Source: Phaeodactylum tricornutum CCAP 1055/1
Lineage: Eukaryota; Bacillariophyta; Bacillariophyceae; Surirellales; Neidiaceae
Direction of reading: 5' to 3'
Length of the DNA stretch: 64,000 bases
Assembly (NCBI RefSeq): GCF_000150955.2
Contig: NC_011687.1
Location: forward strand, 248,001 to 312,000
The notes under the pieces are model-generated. The model ran no database searches and was not told the origin of the DNA. It saw only the letters and a program-made list of their open reading frames with translations. This document shows, piece by piece, positions 9,888-18,680 of the stretch (the stretch's first letter is position 1; the number at the start of each line of letters is the position of its first letter). The position numbers and the translations under genes are program-made.

Positions 9888-11462
9888 CTATCGCCTGGTT
9901 GCCGTCTTCGGACTATATTTGCGCATCAAAGTGCGAATTTGGCGCTGACTTTCCCGAATACTTTGAACATGGGAGAGCAAATCGGCCAAATCGTCCTTGT
10001 GGATACGAACATAATCGCCGTTGTCACAAAATAACGAAGATGAGCTTTCGTTATCCATTGATTCCAAACTACCTTGGGGCTGTCGGCGGTACTCTGGAGG
10101 AGGATACGTTTCGGGAATGACCGACAGCTTAATGTCGCTATCCGAAAATGTGTTTGCTCTCGAGCTGGCAAGCGTCATCGGATCCAAATCTTCTTCGTCG
10201 TCATCATCGTCATCTTCTTCGAGCGCCTGGAGAGCCCCAGTTTTTCGCAATTCCTTTTGCCAGAGTTCGGAGAACACTGATACGGGAAAGGCAATGACTA
10301 GGACACTCGTCAGCATGGCGAATACGCCGACCCACTTTCCGGCTGTTGTGGTCGGTACGGTGTCACCGTAGCCCACCGATGTGGCTGTGACAAGGAACCA
10401 CCAAAACGTTTCCGGGATGCTTGTAAACGGCGACACTTCTGGCTCGTGATTGCGGTCGTAGCGAACAAATTGGTAAGACTGTGCCCCTTCGAAGTACTCC
10501 CAGTCGCCCTTTTCCAGCCAGTACAGCATACTACCAAAAAACGCGGCCCCAAAGAGCAGCACTCCCAACAGTAGCTTAAGGTAGAGCAAGCTTTGCGACA
10601 AAACGTTAATCAGAGACGTAAACGTCGAGTTGTATTGACCCAGACGGACCAATTGAAAGACCCGGAAGAGACGCAATAGGCGCAAACTCATGAGGCCGTT
10701 CGTTTCAAAAGTCAGTTCCATATAGTACGGAAAGATAGCCAGGGCATCCATCATAGTGCTGGTGGAAGTGAGGTGTCCTAACCACTGCAAGACAAAGCCC
10801 CAACCGTGCGGGGCTTTTTCATTCAGGGGCGGCTCGAACGTCAACACCCGCAGCGTCCATTCCAACGTGAAAAAGTAGACCATTGCATTGAGGACAGTCA
10901 CGGTCCAACCCAGTGGCGTCGGGGGACAGACACATTCCACCACCGCTCCGGTGTCGGGCATGGCGATGAAATTGTCGTCGTCGAATAGGTACGTTACCGG
11001 ACCTCCACACGTTCGACAGTCCGTTGGCGTGAACTGGAAAGCTTGCATGGTTTGCATCATCATGACAACATTCATTAACGTGATGCTGATGACGAGTACG
11101 AAGAAAAATACGGCGCTGGCGATGGACGTGTCGGGTTCGGTCAAGCACAAAAACACACGGCGTTTTAAAGAACGAGCTTGGCGGCTGTAAGACTTGTGAT
11201 GCGACTTTGCTGTTCGTGTAGTAGGATGGCCTGGGCTTTTCAGGATGGGCTCGGAAACAACAGACGTCACATCCCATGGGCTCGGAATCCAGTGGTTGGA
11301 AAGTTTGCGAAGGAAGTGGCGGCGAGAATCGACGTCGGATCGTTCGGCCATTTCTCCATTCCCTGTCTCGGGGAACTGCTGCTGATTACCTGTACTATAT
11401 TCCTGTGGTCGATTCCCCAACAAAGGCGAGACCTCATCTATTGTGTGACCATTCTCCGTCAT
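9888..11462 (-). CDS. Voltage-gated potassium channel (Kv type, six transmembrane segments)
   Basis: 524 residues counted from the ATG at 11462; the frame is open a little further upstream but has no earlier ATG. S1 is at about residues 113-140. An extracellular S1-S2 loop carries several Cys residues (CRTCGG, CVCPP). The S4 voltage sensor LRLLRLFRVFQLVRLGQ has Arg at every third position. The pore helix and selectivity filter TATSVGYGDTVP identify a K+ channel, followed by S6. The C-terminal tail has an uninterrupted acidic run of Asp and Glu (plus-strand 10190-10225), then a Ser-rich region and a short coiled coil (LADLLSHVQSIRES). There is no N-terminal T1 domain and no cyclic-nucleotide domain. 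It would set membrane potential at the plasma membrane or an inner membrane. It is divergent from the gene at 12144. Confidence 0.88.
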   Translation of the reverse strand: MTENGHTIDEVSPLLGNRPQEYSTGNQQQFPETGNGEMAERSDVDSRRHFLRKLSNHWIPSPWDVTSVVSEPILKSPGHPTTRTAKSHHKSYSRQARSLKRRVFLCLTEPDTSIASAVFFFVLVISITLMNVVMMMQTMQAFQFTPTDCRTCGGPVTYLFDDDNFIAMPDTGAVVECVCPPTPLGWTVTVLNAMVYFFTLEWTLRVLTFEPPLNEKAPHGWGFVLQWLGHLTSTSTMMDALAIFPYYMELTFETNGLMSLRLLRLFRVFQLVRLGQYNSTFTSLINVLSQSLLYLKLLLGVLLFGAAFFGSMLYWLEKGDWEYFEGAQSYQFVRYDRNHEPEVSPFTSIPETFWWFLVTATSVGYGDTVPTTTAGKWVGVFAMLTSVLVIAFPVSVFSELWQKELRKTGALQALEEDDDDDDEEDLDPMTLASSRANTFSDSDIKLSVIPETYPPPEYRRQPQGSLESMDNESSSSLFCDNGDYVRIHKDDLADLLSHVQSIRESQRQIRTLMRKYSPKTATRR

Positions 11463-12143
11463 GAAACTATTGTAAGTAGATGAAAGACAACTTTGATTGC
11501 CAGTCGTTGGTTCCAATTAGATTCGATCACTCAACATCGCACGCAGCCACACACTGATTTTGCTTTGCAGTCAGGGACCGGTGGATCATGCTTTTGACCG
11601 TTAAGGTAAAGTGACTGTGGGTTTGGATATCAACCGGTTACTGTGTGTGACCCTACCCTACCAAATGGACTGTTTGTTGTACCGGTAATGGGATTTGTTA
11701 ATTTTTATGCTTTACCAGCTCGGCCGACGCGCAGCGTTGTGGCTACGACACAGCATATCGTATCGGGAGCTGCCGGTTTTTGATCTTGGTAACCTCCATC
11801 GCCAGCGTCCTAAATGTCGTGACTGTCAATGACACACAATACCTATGGGAACAGTTTCAAAAGCCTGACCTCGCCTCGCCTCGTTGGAACGAGTAATTCG
11901 GCATACCAAGAATACTTTGTTGTGACGGATGCGCGAAATCTGTTAGTGCTCGTTACTTGACGTCGATGTGAAAGCGTCTATCCTGAGCGAACCGGACCGA
12001 CTGCAACCTTGGGTAGGCGGCGATAAGCGTTGTTGGCGAGCGAAAAACGCTTGGAGTCGGGGCCCGCATTCACTCACTGTCAGGGACGCCGTCGATTCTT
12101 CGTTTGTCTCGCCTCGAGTCCCCTTCTTTCTCTATCGTACATC
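11463..12143. promoter_or_regulatory. Shared upstream region of the K+ channel and the tetraspan gene
   Basis: 681 bp between two divergent start codons. No gene is supported. It contains a weak variant of the recurrent element (GTGACTGTGG near 11611) and several CGTC/GACG stretches. Both promoters must lie here. Confidence 0.5.
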
Positions 12144-13069
12144 ATGTCACTTCCGTCTCTATGTGGTACATTTCTGACGGGCAAACGCTCTTTAGTGGCC
12201 TTTATCTGGACCATCACAACCATCTGCACGTACCTGGCCTTTATCCTGGCCATCGGTGCAATTATCCAAGTACACACTTCTTACCTAGGCATCGAACGCA
12301 ATTACCAAGAGCAAGGGGAATCCAAGCAAAACTACCAACAGAACGACGACGATGCCGGTGGCGGCGATCGCGGTTCGGCCGATCGGGAACAAGCTCTCGC
12401 ACAGTACATGTGGTTGGCGGCCTTGTCGTCCACAAGTTTGACCCTCTGTGCAGTCTACATCATGGTCATGGCCGTTGCGTTGACTATGTACGGGTCAACC
12501 GCCGTAGTAGGATTTATGTCGCTGCGAGGTGTCTACATCGCCCCCTGCTTCTCGTCCAAGGGGTCGAGGTTGCGACTCGGATTGTTTGGCGGGGCCGTCA
12601 TTCTCTTTGTGAATCTACTTATCGTATGCGCGGTGGTCTTTGGTGAAGTTAGAGTAAGTAGTAGGATGGCGGGTGGTCGCTTAGCCATGTGGCTTCGGTT
12701 CCTGTCAACGTCGTGTTTTTGGGACTGATCCGATGTGCCTTTTGTGTGCTGCCACTGTTGGAACTGTAGGTTGAGGACGGTCGCAACGGCGACGATCGCA
12801 GAGACATGGTGCCGTACGAAATAGAACGCATAGCTACCATCATGGCCGTAACGTGCATATTTCTGGCCGTGCTATACACCATTTTTGCCATCGTGCTATT
12901 CCTCTATTTTGGTAACGGTGATACAATAGACGACGAAACGGGAAACGCCTTGAGTATGATGGGTGTAGGATCCAGAGTTGAGACGAGCACGCCTCTCACA
13001 TCGAATATTAACGATTCCCGGAGAGAAAATTTCATCACTCTGGACCACCATGGATATCAACCAAGCTAG
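12144..13069 (+). CDS. Four-helix membrane protein of unknown function (one intron)
   Basis: Two exons, 12144-12653 and 12770-13069, joined by a 116-nt GTAAGT...TAG intron that sits between codons. The joined protein has 269 residues. Four hydrophobic segments are visible: about residues 14-38, 90-113, 146-166 and 190-215 of the spliced product. The first loop is polar and Gly/Asp-rich (residues 58-80). The intron is supported because reading through gives an early stop with a non-hydrophobic tail, while splicing restores a fourth membrane helix and a polar C-terminal tail. I recognise no family; the topology resembles claudin- or tetraspan-like proteins but no signature motif is present. It shares its promoter region with the K+ channel. 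Confidence 0.65.
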
Positions 13070-13281
13070 AATGGGTTTGATGACGCTTTTCTGTAACCAT
13101 AACAATTAGAAATACCGCATTCAGTTGCCACACTACCGAGCACAGAGATGTGCAGCACTATCTGTATTTAATTTCAGCTCCACATCCAAAAGCACGACCA
13201 GTCAGGACTCCGTACTCCCGGAACAATCTACCCCGGTCCAACAAAATACGCTTTTCTATCAACACGGCTATATCTACCGAT

Positions 13282-13860
13282 TTAAGCGTCAGATTTCTTC
13301 AGCAACTTGTTATACATGGTCAGGATTGACTGCCACATATTCATGAGTTCTTTCTGTATCTGCTTGGCTAAAGTAATCGACGAAAGCCTTTCGATTTCTT
13401 CCTTGGCTTCGGCCAATTGCTTCTCCAAAACTTCGACTTTGGCAATTGCTGAGGAGGCCTGCCCATTCGAATCTTTCAAAGCTCGTGCGGCATCTCTTGT
13501 CTGCGTTTCCTGGTGAGCAGCCGCCATTTGAAACTTCTCCATATCGGCGCGGGCCACCGCCAACGATTTGCGCAACTGCTCCATCTCTTCCAGCAACTTT
13601 TGTCGGTCTTCCGCCGCCTCCTGAATTTCCTGCTGCAAGGTCGTTGCTTGTTCCTGCAAAGAGTGCGCGTCGGCTCGCCCAGCTTCCATTGCTTGGACAA
13701 TCCTGGCGTCACAGGCCGCGACTGTCAAGACGGGCTCGCTCGACTCGGTTGGCATCGTGTTGCCATGGGCGTCAACCTCGACGGCCGCAGAAGCACCTTC
13801 CTGGGCACGAGTTGCTGCCGTGAGATAAATGGCAATGAACAATACTTGGGCGATCTTCAT
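13282..13860 (-). CDS. Secreted or lumenal coiled-coil protein
   Basis: 192 residues. An N-terminal signal peptide (MKIAQVLFIAIYLTAATRAQ) is followed by a short acidic stretch and then one long coiled coil from about residue 48 to 165, with regular Leu/Ala heptads and many Glu, Gln and Lys. A single Cys lies near residue 50. There is no F or W at the signal cleavage site, so plastid delivery is not predicted. Such proteins are common in diatoms, often with a C-terminal membrane anchor, but none is seen here. No function can be assigned. Confidence 0.6.
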   Translation of the reverse strand: MKIAQVLFIAIYLTAATRAQEGASAAVEVDAHGNTMPTESSEPVLTVAACDARIVQAMEAGRADAHSLQEQATTLQQEIQEAAEDRQKLLEEMEQLRKSLAVARADMEKFQMAAAHQETQTRDAARALKDSNGQASSAIAKVEVLEKQLAEAKEEIERLSSITLAKQIQKELMNMWQSILTMYNKLLKKSDA

Positions 13861-14028
13861 GGTAGCCCGTATTTACAAACTTGCTTCGTTTTCTGTTTCT
13901 TTTTGAGCTGGCGAGTTGTGTCCTGCTCGCCGGGTCATCGCATTGACATGAAAAAAAGACCAAAACGTTTGAAATCAGCTGGATGTCTGCCAATTCTGGT
14001 CACAATTCATCTCCGGGTTTCTCGATAC

Positions 14029-14037
14029 CTACAGTCA
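14029..14037 (-). promoter_or_regulatory. One-mismatch variant of the TGACTGTGA element
   Basis: Read on the minus strand this is TGACTGTAG, eight of nine bases. It lies about 170 bp upstream of the minus-strand start codon at 13860, in the same orientation, and so fits the pattern of the exact copies. Confidence 0.2.
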
Positions 14038-14123
14038 GGAAGCTTCTTTGTGAACCTGTCAACACTAGCAGGTCTCTCCCTTCTGGCGTGGACATAACGT
14101 ATGTACTTGTATTTTAACAAACG

Positions 14124-15398
14124 CTACATTATTGGTTTATTGCCTGTTACTAAAAGCCAGTTTCCTTGTTCCTTTTGTATTGTCATGCTTGCAAAGCCCG
14201 CTTTGGTATAAGCTTCAACAACCATATCTCCTTGATCCGGAAGTATCCCACTCATTCCTAGCACTGCTCCAGGGAGCAGCATGCTGTATAAGACTGGTGC
14301 CAAGGTAACGAGAGGCGCCGCCAGTATGTTGGCAACGCACACATCATATTTTGTTTCTTCTAAGTCTGAGGGTAGGAAGAGACTGTCAAGGTTGGCGGAA
14401 TGGTCACCTTCTTGTTCCGCCACATGTTCTCTGGCGCTTTTGTGTGCCTTGAGTAGCAGCGACTTCGATGTTTCGTCGGCCGATTCTACCAGCGGCGGTA
14501 AGTATGATCGCATTTTCACATCGTTTTTAAGGGCGTTGGCGTTTGCTATCCGGCATGCGTCGACATCGATGTCAATACCAATGGCAGCAACTTGGTGTGG
14601 CGCAAGAATACAAGCTGCCATGCCGAGTACACCAGAGCCAGATCCGTAATCTAGTAGGTGGATTTTACCATTGGATTGTTCAAGTTTGTCCGTAATGACT
14701 TGGTCTACCCACGCTAGACAAAGCTGCGTTGTCGGATGCTCGCCGGTTCCAAAGGCGATTCCACCCTGTAACTCGAGTTCGAAAAAGTCGTTGCTGTTCA
14801 AATTCCAGGCAACCTTCTGTACGTCCGAGTGTTTATGCCACGGAAATCGCAGAACGAATTTATCGTTCACCACTATCGGAAGCCACCCTTTTTGAACATG
14901 TACCACCCAATCCCTGTTGGGAAGCGTCTCTAGCACAAAATCTTGCAGATCCGGGTATTGATTAGGAAACGTCTCCGCTACCATCTCGAGCACTCCACCG
15001 ATCTGAGCACTGGCCGGAAAGTGAGCTGTAACGTTGCAACGGTTCCAGACGGGTGCGGTCCATTGGAGGCGATCTTGCCATGGGTCAGCCCCGGGTTCGC
15101 TGAATACCGGCTGTTCCATATCTGTCCCTCGATCTGCGTCGGTAATCGCTGTCGAACAAGCACCGATTTCCATTAAGAAATCGCATAGCAAATCGGGATC
15201 GTCTTCCTTGGGCAAGTTGCAAAAGGTGATCGATCGCAAGGTTGCCTCAGTTTCCAATGCGCTGTCATGGGATTTGGAGGAAAATCGGGTCAGCGCATTG
15301 AAGCGCAATCCCTGCGGAGACCCTAAGGTAGGAGCTTTGAATGCATTTACCGCAACTATAAACTGCACGACGAAATACAAAGTTGATCGGCCTGTCAT
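14124..15398 (-). CDS. prmA: Plastid-targeted PrmA-type ribosomal protein L11 methyltransferase
   Basis: 424 residues from ATG 15398. The N-terminus is a signal peptide ending VNAF|KAP, close to the diatom plastid motif ASAF|AP, so import into the plastid is expected. The catalytic part follows PrmA: FGTGEHPTTQ in the substrate-proximal loop, LLDYGSGSGVLGMAA as SAM motif I, GIDIDVDACRIANANA as motif II and VANILAAPL as the N-I-L-A motif. PrmA trimethylates ribosomal protein L11; here the target would be plastid L11. It is about 130 residues longer than bacterial PrmA, partly because of the targeting sequence and partly because of an insertion of about 45 residues between motif II and NILA (plus-strand about 14365-14510). 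Confidence 0.88.
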   Translation of the reverse strand: MTGRSTLYFVVQFIVAVNAFKAPTLGSPQGLRFNALTRFSSKSHDSALETEATLRSITFCNLPKEDDPDLLCDFLMEIGACSTAITDADRGTDMEQPVFSEPGADPWQDRLQWTAPVWNRCNVTAHFPASAQIGGVLEMVAETFPNQYPDLQDFVLETLPNRDWVVHVQKGWLPIVVNDKFVLRFPWHKHSDVQKVAWNLNSNDFFELELQGGIAFGTGEHPTTQLCLAWVDQVITDKLEQSNGKIHLLDYGSGSGVLGMAACILAPHQVAAIGIDIDVDACRIANANALKNDVKMRSYLPPLVESADETSKSLLLKAHKSAREHVAEQEGDHSANLDSLFLPSDLEETKYDVCVANILAAPLVTLAPVLYSMLLPGAVLGMSGILPDQGDMVVEAYTKAGFASMTIQKEQGNWLLVTGNKPIM

Positions 15399-15887
15399 CG
15401 ACAAAGCTTAACGCCAGAAGGCTCTACTAAACGCTGGCCCGTTCGTCCAATTTCTTATGCGATAAGAATGCTGGCATGACAATCAAGATATGATCGCGTG
15501 AAACGACTGTCTGAGGTTCGACTCGAGCAGCTGGGATACAATACAAGATATGATTCCATTATTTGAATGTGTGTACATTTCGATTGGACCGGAATAGTCT
15601 CGTCTCGCTTTTAATTTTTTTCTGTGTCACAATTTCGAAGAACAAATCCTTATTGTTAGCACGGGCGACAAATTTGCCTACAGGTAGAACTGACTGTGAA
15701 TGTGACAGAAATGTTTCCAAACGATTTCGAATACTAACGGTAGTAAAATGTAATACCCGGAATAGGGAACGATGGTCGCACGGAGTTCTGACGGTGAGTT
15801 TCTGGCTAGTTTCTATGGATAACCAAAAAAAGACAAGTTTGCCGACGACTTCTCATCGTGTGTTTTAACTATCGAAATATACTCGGA
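15399..15887. promoter_or_regulatory. Divergent promoter region of prmA and the DUF1295 gene
   Basis: 489 bp with no supported gene. It includes an exact TGACTGTGA at 15691-15699. Confidence 0.5.
15691..15699 (+). promoter_or_regulatory. TGACTGTGA element upstream of the DUF1295 gene
   Basis: This copy lies 189 bp before ATG 15888, on the same strand, context CTGACTGTGAATGTG. Confidence 0.35.
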
Positions 15888-17021
15888 ATGCAGCGCCTCG
15901 TCTTTGCAGCATCTTTGTTGTCTCCGTTCATGCCATCACACTGCTCAGCGACCTTCGTGGGATCTCGTACGACAACATCTCTGTTTCGGTCCATGTCGTT
16001 GCGTAAGGGATCTTCGTCTCCCAAAATGCCTCCGCAAACATCAAATCCTGCCGATCCAATTCGCGGAGGCGGCAACAGCGCACCCCGTGGCGTCAAGGCG
16101 ACGTTGTTCGACAACAGTCCCATGTTCCAGGGTCAAAAGATTGTTCTAGGTGCCAATTTGCTTGGATACGTTATTTCTTTGACGACTAGTATCCACTATC
16201 ACGTTGACTTTTTGGGGACGGGTGCATTCGCGGCGGCTGCCTTGCCTGATCTTTTGCGCCGAAGTACTGTACAGCGTGTCCAATGGAGCTCGGCGGCAGT
16301 CGTGGCCTTCGGCGTCAAACTTGGGGGCTTCTTGTTTTACCGTGTCTTGCAAACCGGCCACGACGCTCGCCTCGACGATATTCTTGCTAGCCCGGTTAGT
16401 GCCGGCGGGTTTTGGCTCTATTCGGCCCTCTGGGGCATCTTTTGCATGCTACCGCACTCCTTGGGCACCACTTCGTCGGCCATCGGGAACCCACTAGCGC
16501 TGAAACTAGGTATGGGTATGTTCGGCGCCGGTTTTGTGATAGAATCACTCGCCGACTTTCAGAAGTGGACGTTCAAACAATCGCATCCAGGTCAGTTTTG
16601 TGACGTTGGCGTGTGGTCGATCACCCAGCATCCCAACTGGTTCGGGAATCTGCTCCTGTGGACAGGTATCTTTGTCATGAATGCCCCAGCTTTGATTGAA
16701 CCTATACCTGGGAAAGCAAGCCTTTGGAAGCGCGTCTGGAGTTATCGTCGGGTAGCCCTAGCATTGGTAGGTCCACTCTTTCTGTGGAATCTCTTCGAAT
16801 CTCAGGCGACAGGTCGTCTTATGCCAGAGTCTTTCGAGAAAAATCGTGAGAAGTACGGATACGGACAAGATCCTAGCTTTACATCCTATGTGGACAGTAA
16901 GTGCTTCTTACCTGTTCGTCAGTGCGAACAAATCAAGGGGGTGTCCACTCACTACTTTGCTCCTGTATATTTGATAGACACTCCATTGATCATTCCGAAC
17001 CCATTGAAATGGTTTTCGTAA
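15888..17021 (+). CDS. DUF1295 / steroid 5-alpha-reductase-like membrane protein
   Basis: 377 residues if read without splicing. The start at 15888 gives a signal-like N-terminus (QRLVFAASLLSPFMPSHCSA). From about residue 85 five to six hydrophobic segments follow. The C-terminal core has the family pattern: DVGVWSITQHPNWFGNLLLW, then SYRRVALALVGPLFLWNLF, then SFEKNREKYG. DUF1295 proteins share the fold of steroid 5-alpha-reductases and isoprenylcysteine methyltransferases; substrate is unknown. A possible 81-nt intron lies at 16897-16977 (GTAAGT...ATAG). Because 81 is divisible by three, both the spliced form (350 residues, ending YVDNTPLIIPN...) and the retained form stay open. The spliced end looks more like the family. 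Confidence 0.75.
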   Translation: MQRLVFAASLLSPFMPSHCSATFVGSRTTTSLFRSMSLRKGSSSPKMPPQTSNPADPIRGGGNSAPRGVKATLFDNSPMFQGQKIVLGANLLGYVISLTTSIHYHVDFLGTGAFAAAALPDLLRRSTVQRVQWSSAAVVAFGVKLGGFLFYRVLQTGHDARLDDILASPVSAGGFWLYSALWGIFCMLPHSLGTTSSAIGNPLALKLGMGMFGAGFVIESLADFQKWTFKQSHPGQFCDVGVWSITQHPNWFGNLLLWTGIFVMNAPALIEPIPGKASLWKRVWSYRRVALALVGPLFLWNLFESQATGRLMPESFEKNREKYGYGQDPSFTSYVDSKCFLPVRQCEQIKGVSTHYFAPVYLIDTPLIIPNPLKWFS

Positions 17022-17246
17022 AAGGAATGTAGTGAGGAGCTCTTCGAGACCATCGGGCTGTTAGGTTGCTCTGTATACGGGACTGTCAATGTACGGTATA
17101 GTCTACGTCCTAATATTACGTGTCTGTAGTCGCAGGCTATGTAGTACCGCTCGACCAATCTAAACATTTCATAGTTTAGCAGCAGCCAGAGATAGCAATC
17201 GCGTTACGATCTACCGCAAGCGTTAAACGGTAGCGACGAAGGTCAC

Positions 17247-17971
17247 TTAGAATCCAGCCGGCAGACCAGGAACGGATCCCGGAATGTAGTAGTTGGCGAC
17301 GTAGGAAGCGAATCCCAACATTGCGAGGCGTCCGTTCTTGAGTTCCTTCAAGCGCATGGATTCCTTCTGGTCCGCGTTCAGCTTATCCCACTGCTTGGCC
17401 CAATCTATAACGGCGGGTCCTTCACCGGTGTAGGATTTGCCCTCCAGTTCACCACGGTACTTGACGGCTTCGAGCATACCACAAAAGACAAAGAATTGGG
17501 CCCACCATTGGAGATCGGCTTCGGCAATGGCCTTGATAGGGTCGGTGGTAGTGACATCCTGGGAATCGAAGGTTCCCACAATCTTGGGCCAGAACCAACC
17601 AACGTTGGCAAGCATGGCGGAACGCCCGTTGGAGAGTTCGGCCTTGCGGAGGAAATCCGCCGGAGCCCATTGCGCCAAACCGACCGGGTCAAACTAGAAA
17701 CAGAAGAACAGCAAATAATTGGTGAGCGAGCGTACGAACACTTGGACGAGTGTCAAATATCACTCCTCGATATATATTCCTACATAGTCGCTACCGAAAC
17801 GACAAACAGAACACTCACAATCTTCTTGCCCGTTTCGATATCGACACCGAGCATGTTGTCGAGCTCAGCCGTAGCGCCGACCTTGGTCAATTGTTGGGGC
17901 GCATTGGTATTGGGAGTAAAGGCGGAGGCGCCGCTGACGGCAAGAATGGCGACAATGGCAGAAGTCTTCAT
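17247..17971 (-). CDS. Light-harvesting antenna protein (Lhc/FCP superfamily, one intron)
   Basis: Two exons, 17971-17819 and 17693-17247, with a 125-nt GTGAGT...TAG intron between codons; the product has 199 residues. The N-terminus MKTSAIVAILAVSGASAFTP is the textbook diatom plastid signal with ASA|F. Two chlorophyll-binding helices carry the E-x-x-x-G-R motif: AELSNGRSAMLA (helix 1) and KELKNGRLAMLGF (helix 3), with a shorter helix 2 (WAQFFVFCGMLEAVKY). It binds chlorophyll and fucoxanthin in the thylakoid membrane and passes energy to the photosystems. The wide spacing between helices 1 and 2 and the DPVGLAQW opening resemble the red-lineage (Lhcr-like) branch more than the major Lhcf group, but I cannot place it in a numbered subfamily from sequence alone. 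Confidence 0.92.
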
Positions 17972-18680
17972 GGTGCTACTGGGGTTCGTTGTGACAACCG
18001 AAAAAAAGTTTACGAGGGTCGAGCGGGGTAGGATACGTCCGAGTCGTCGGGCATCGAGATATTTGCAAGCAACTGTAACAGCCAACTACTCACTCACTCA
18101 CTCGCTCGCTCCTCTGCCAGCCGTGTGTTCTCACTACGTGCCGTGTTTGGATGGGCTCGAACTCGTTGGCAACGCGATACCGTGCGGCTATACCGGGTGA
18201 CGACACTGGCGTCCCGTGACGACGACAGCTTGTACGAAAGATCGCGAGAAAGGTATCTTCAAGGAATCGGGAATTTAGAATGATTATTACATATAAACTA
18301 ATATTATTTTTGGCGCGTCTTTCGCCGGACGAGTCGATTCACTTTTGGACACTGACTGACTTTGACATGACTCTGAGTACCCACAGTATGGTCCATTTTT
18401 CAGCTTCGCTTTTGGCTTCACACCAGGTTCGTTTCGATCGATCGGCGACACTAGTAGTGTCCACGAAATGGACAAGACAGGTGATGCAAATTTTCCTGCA
18501 TGCACAAACAACAATTACCTAAATATCATTTAGCTCGGAAGAAAGAGTCGGTGAAACTTAGATTTTGAGTGAGACTCTGCTAGTTCAGCATTAACAACAT
18601 TGCATTGCCGAGAGAATTGCCTTCCGATTGCCAGAAACGTCCCACTAGAGTTCTCAAAATCTCAGGTTGACGAAACCGGC
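17972..18680. promoter_or_regulatory. Divergent promoter region of the antenna and lipase genes
   Basis: 709 bp without a supported gene. It has a run of CACT/CGCT repeats (CACTCACTCACTCGCTCGCT near 18090-18110) close to the antenna gene, and TGACTGACTTTGACATGACT near 18355. Light-responsive control of the antenna gene is expected, but no known site is recognised. Confidence 0.45.
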
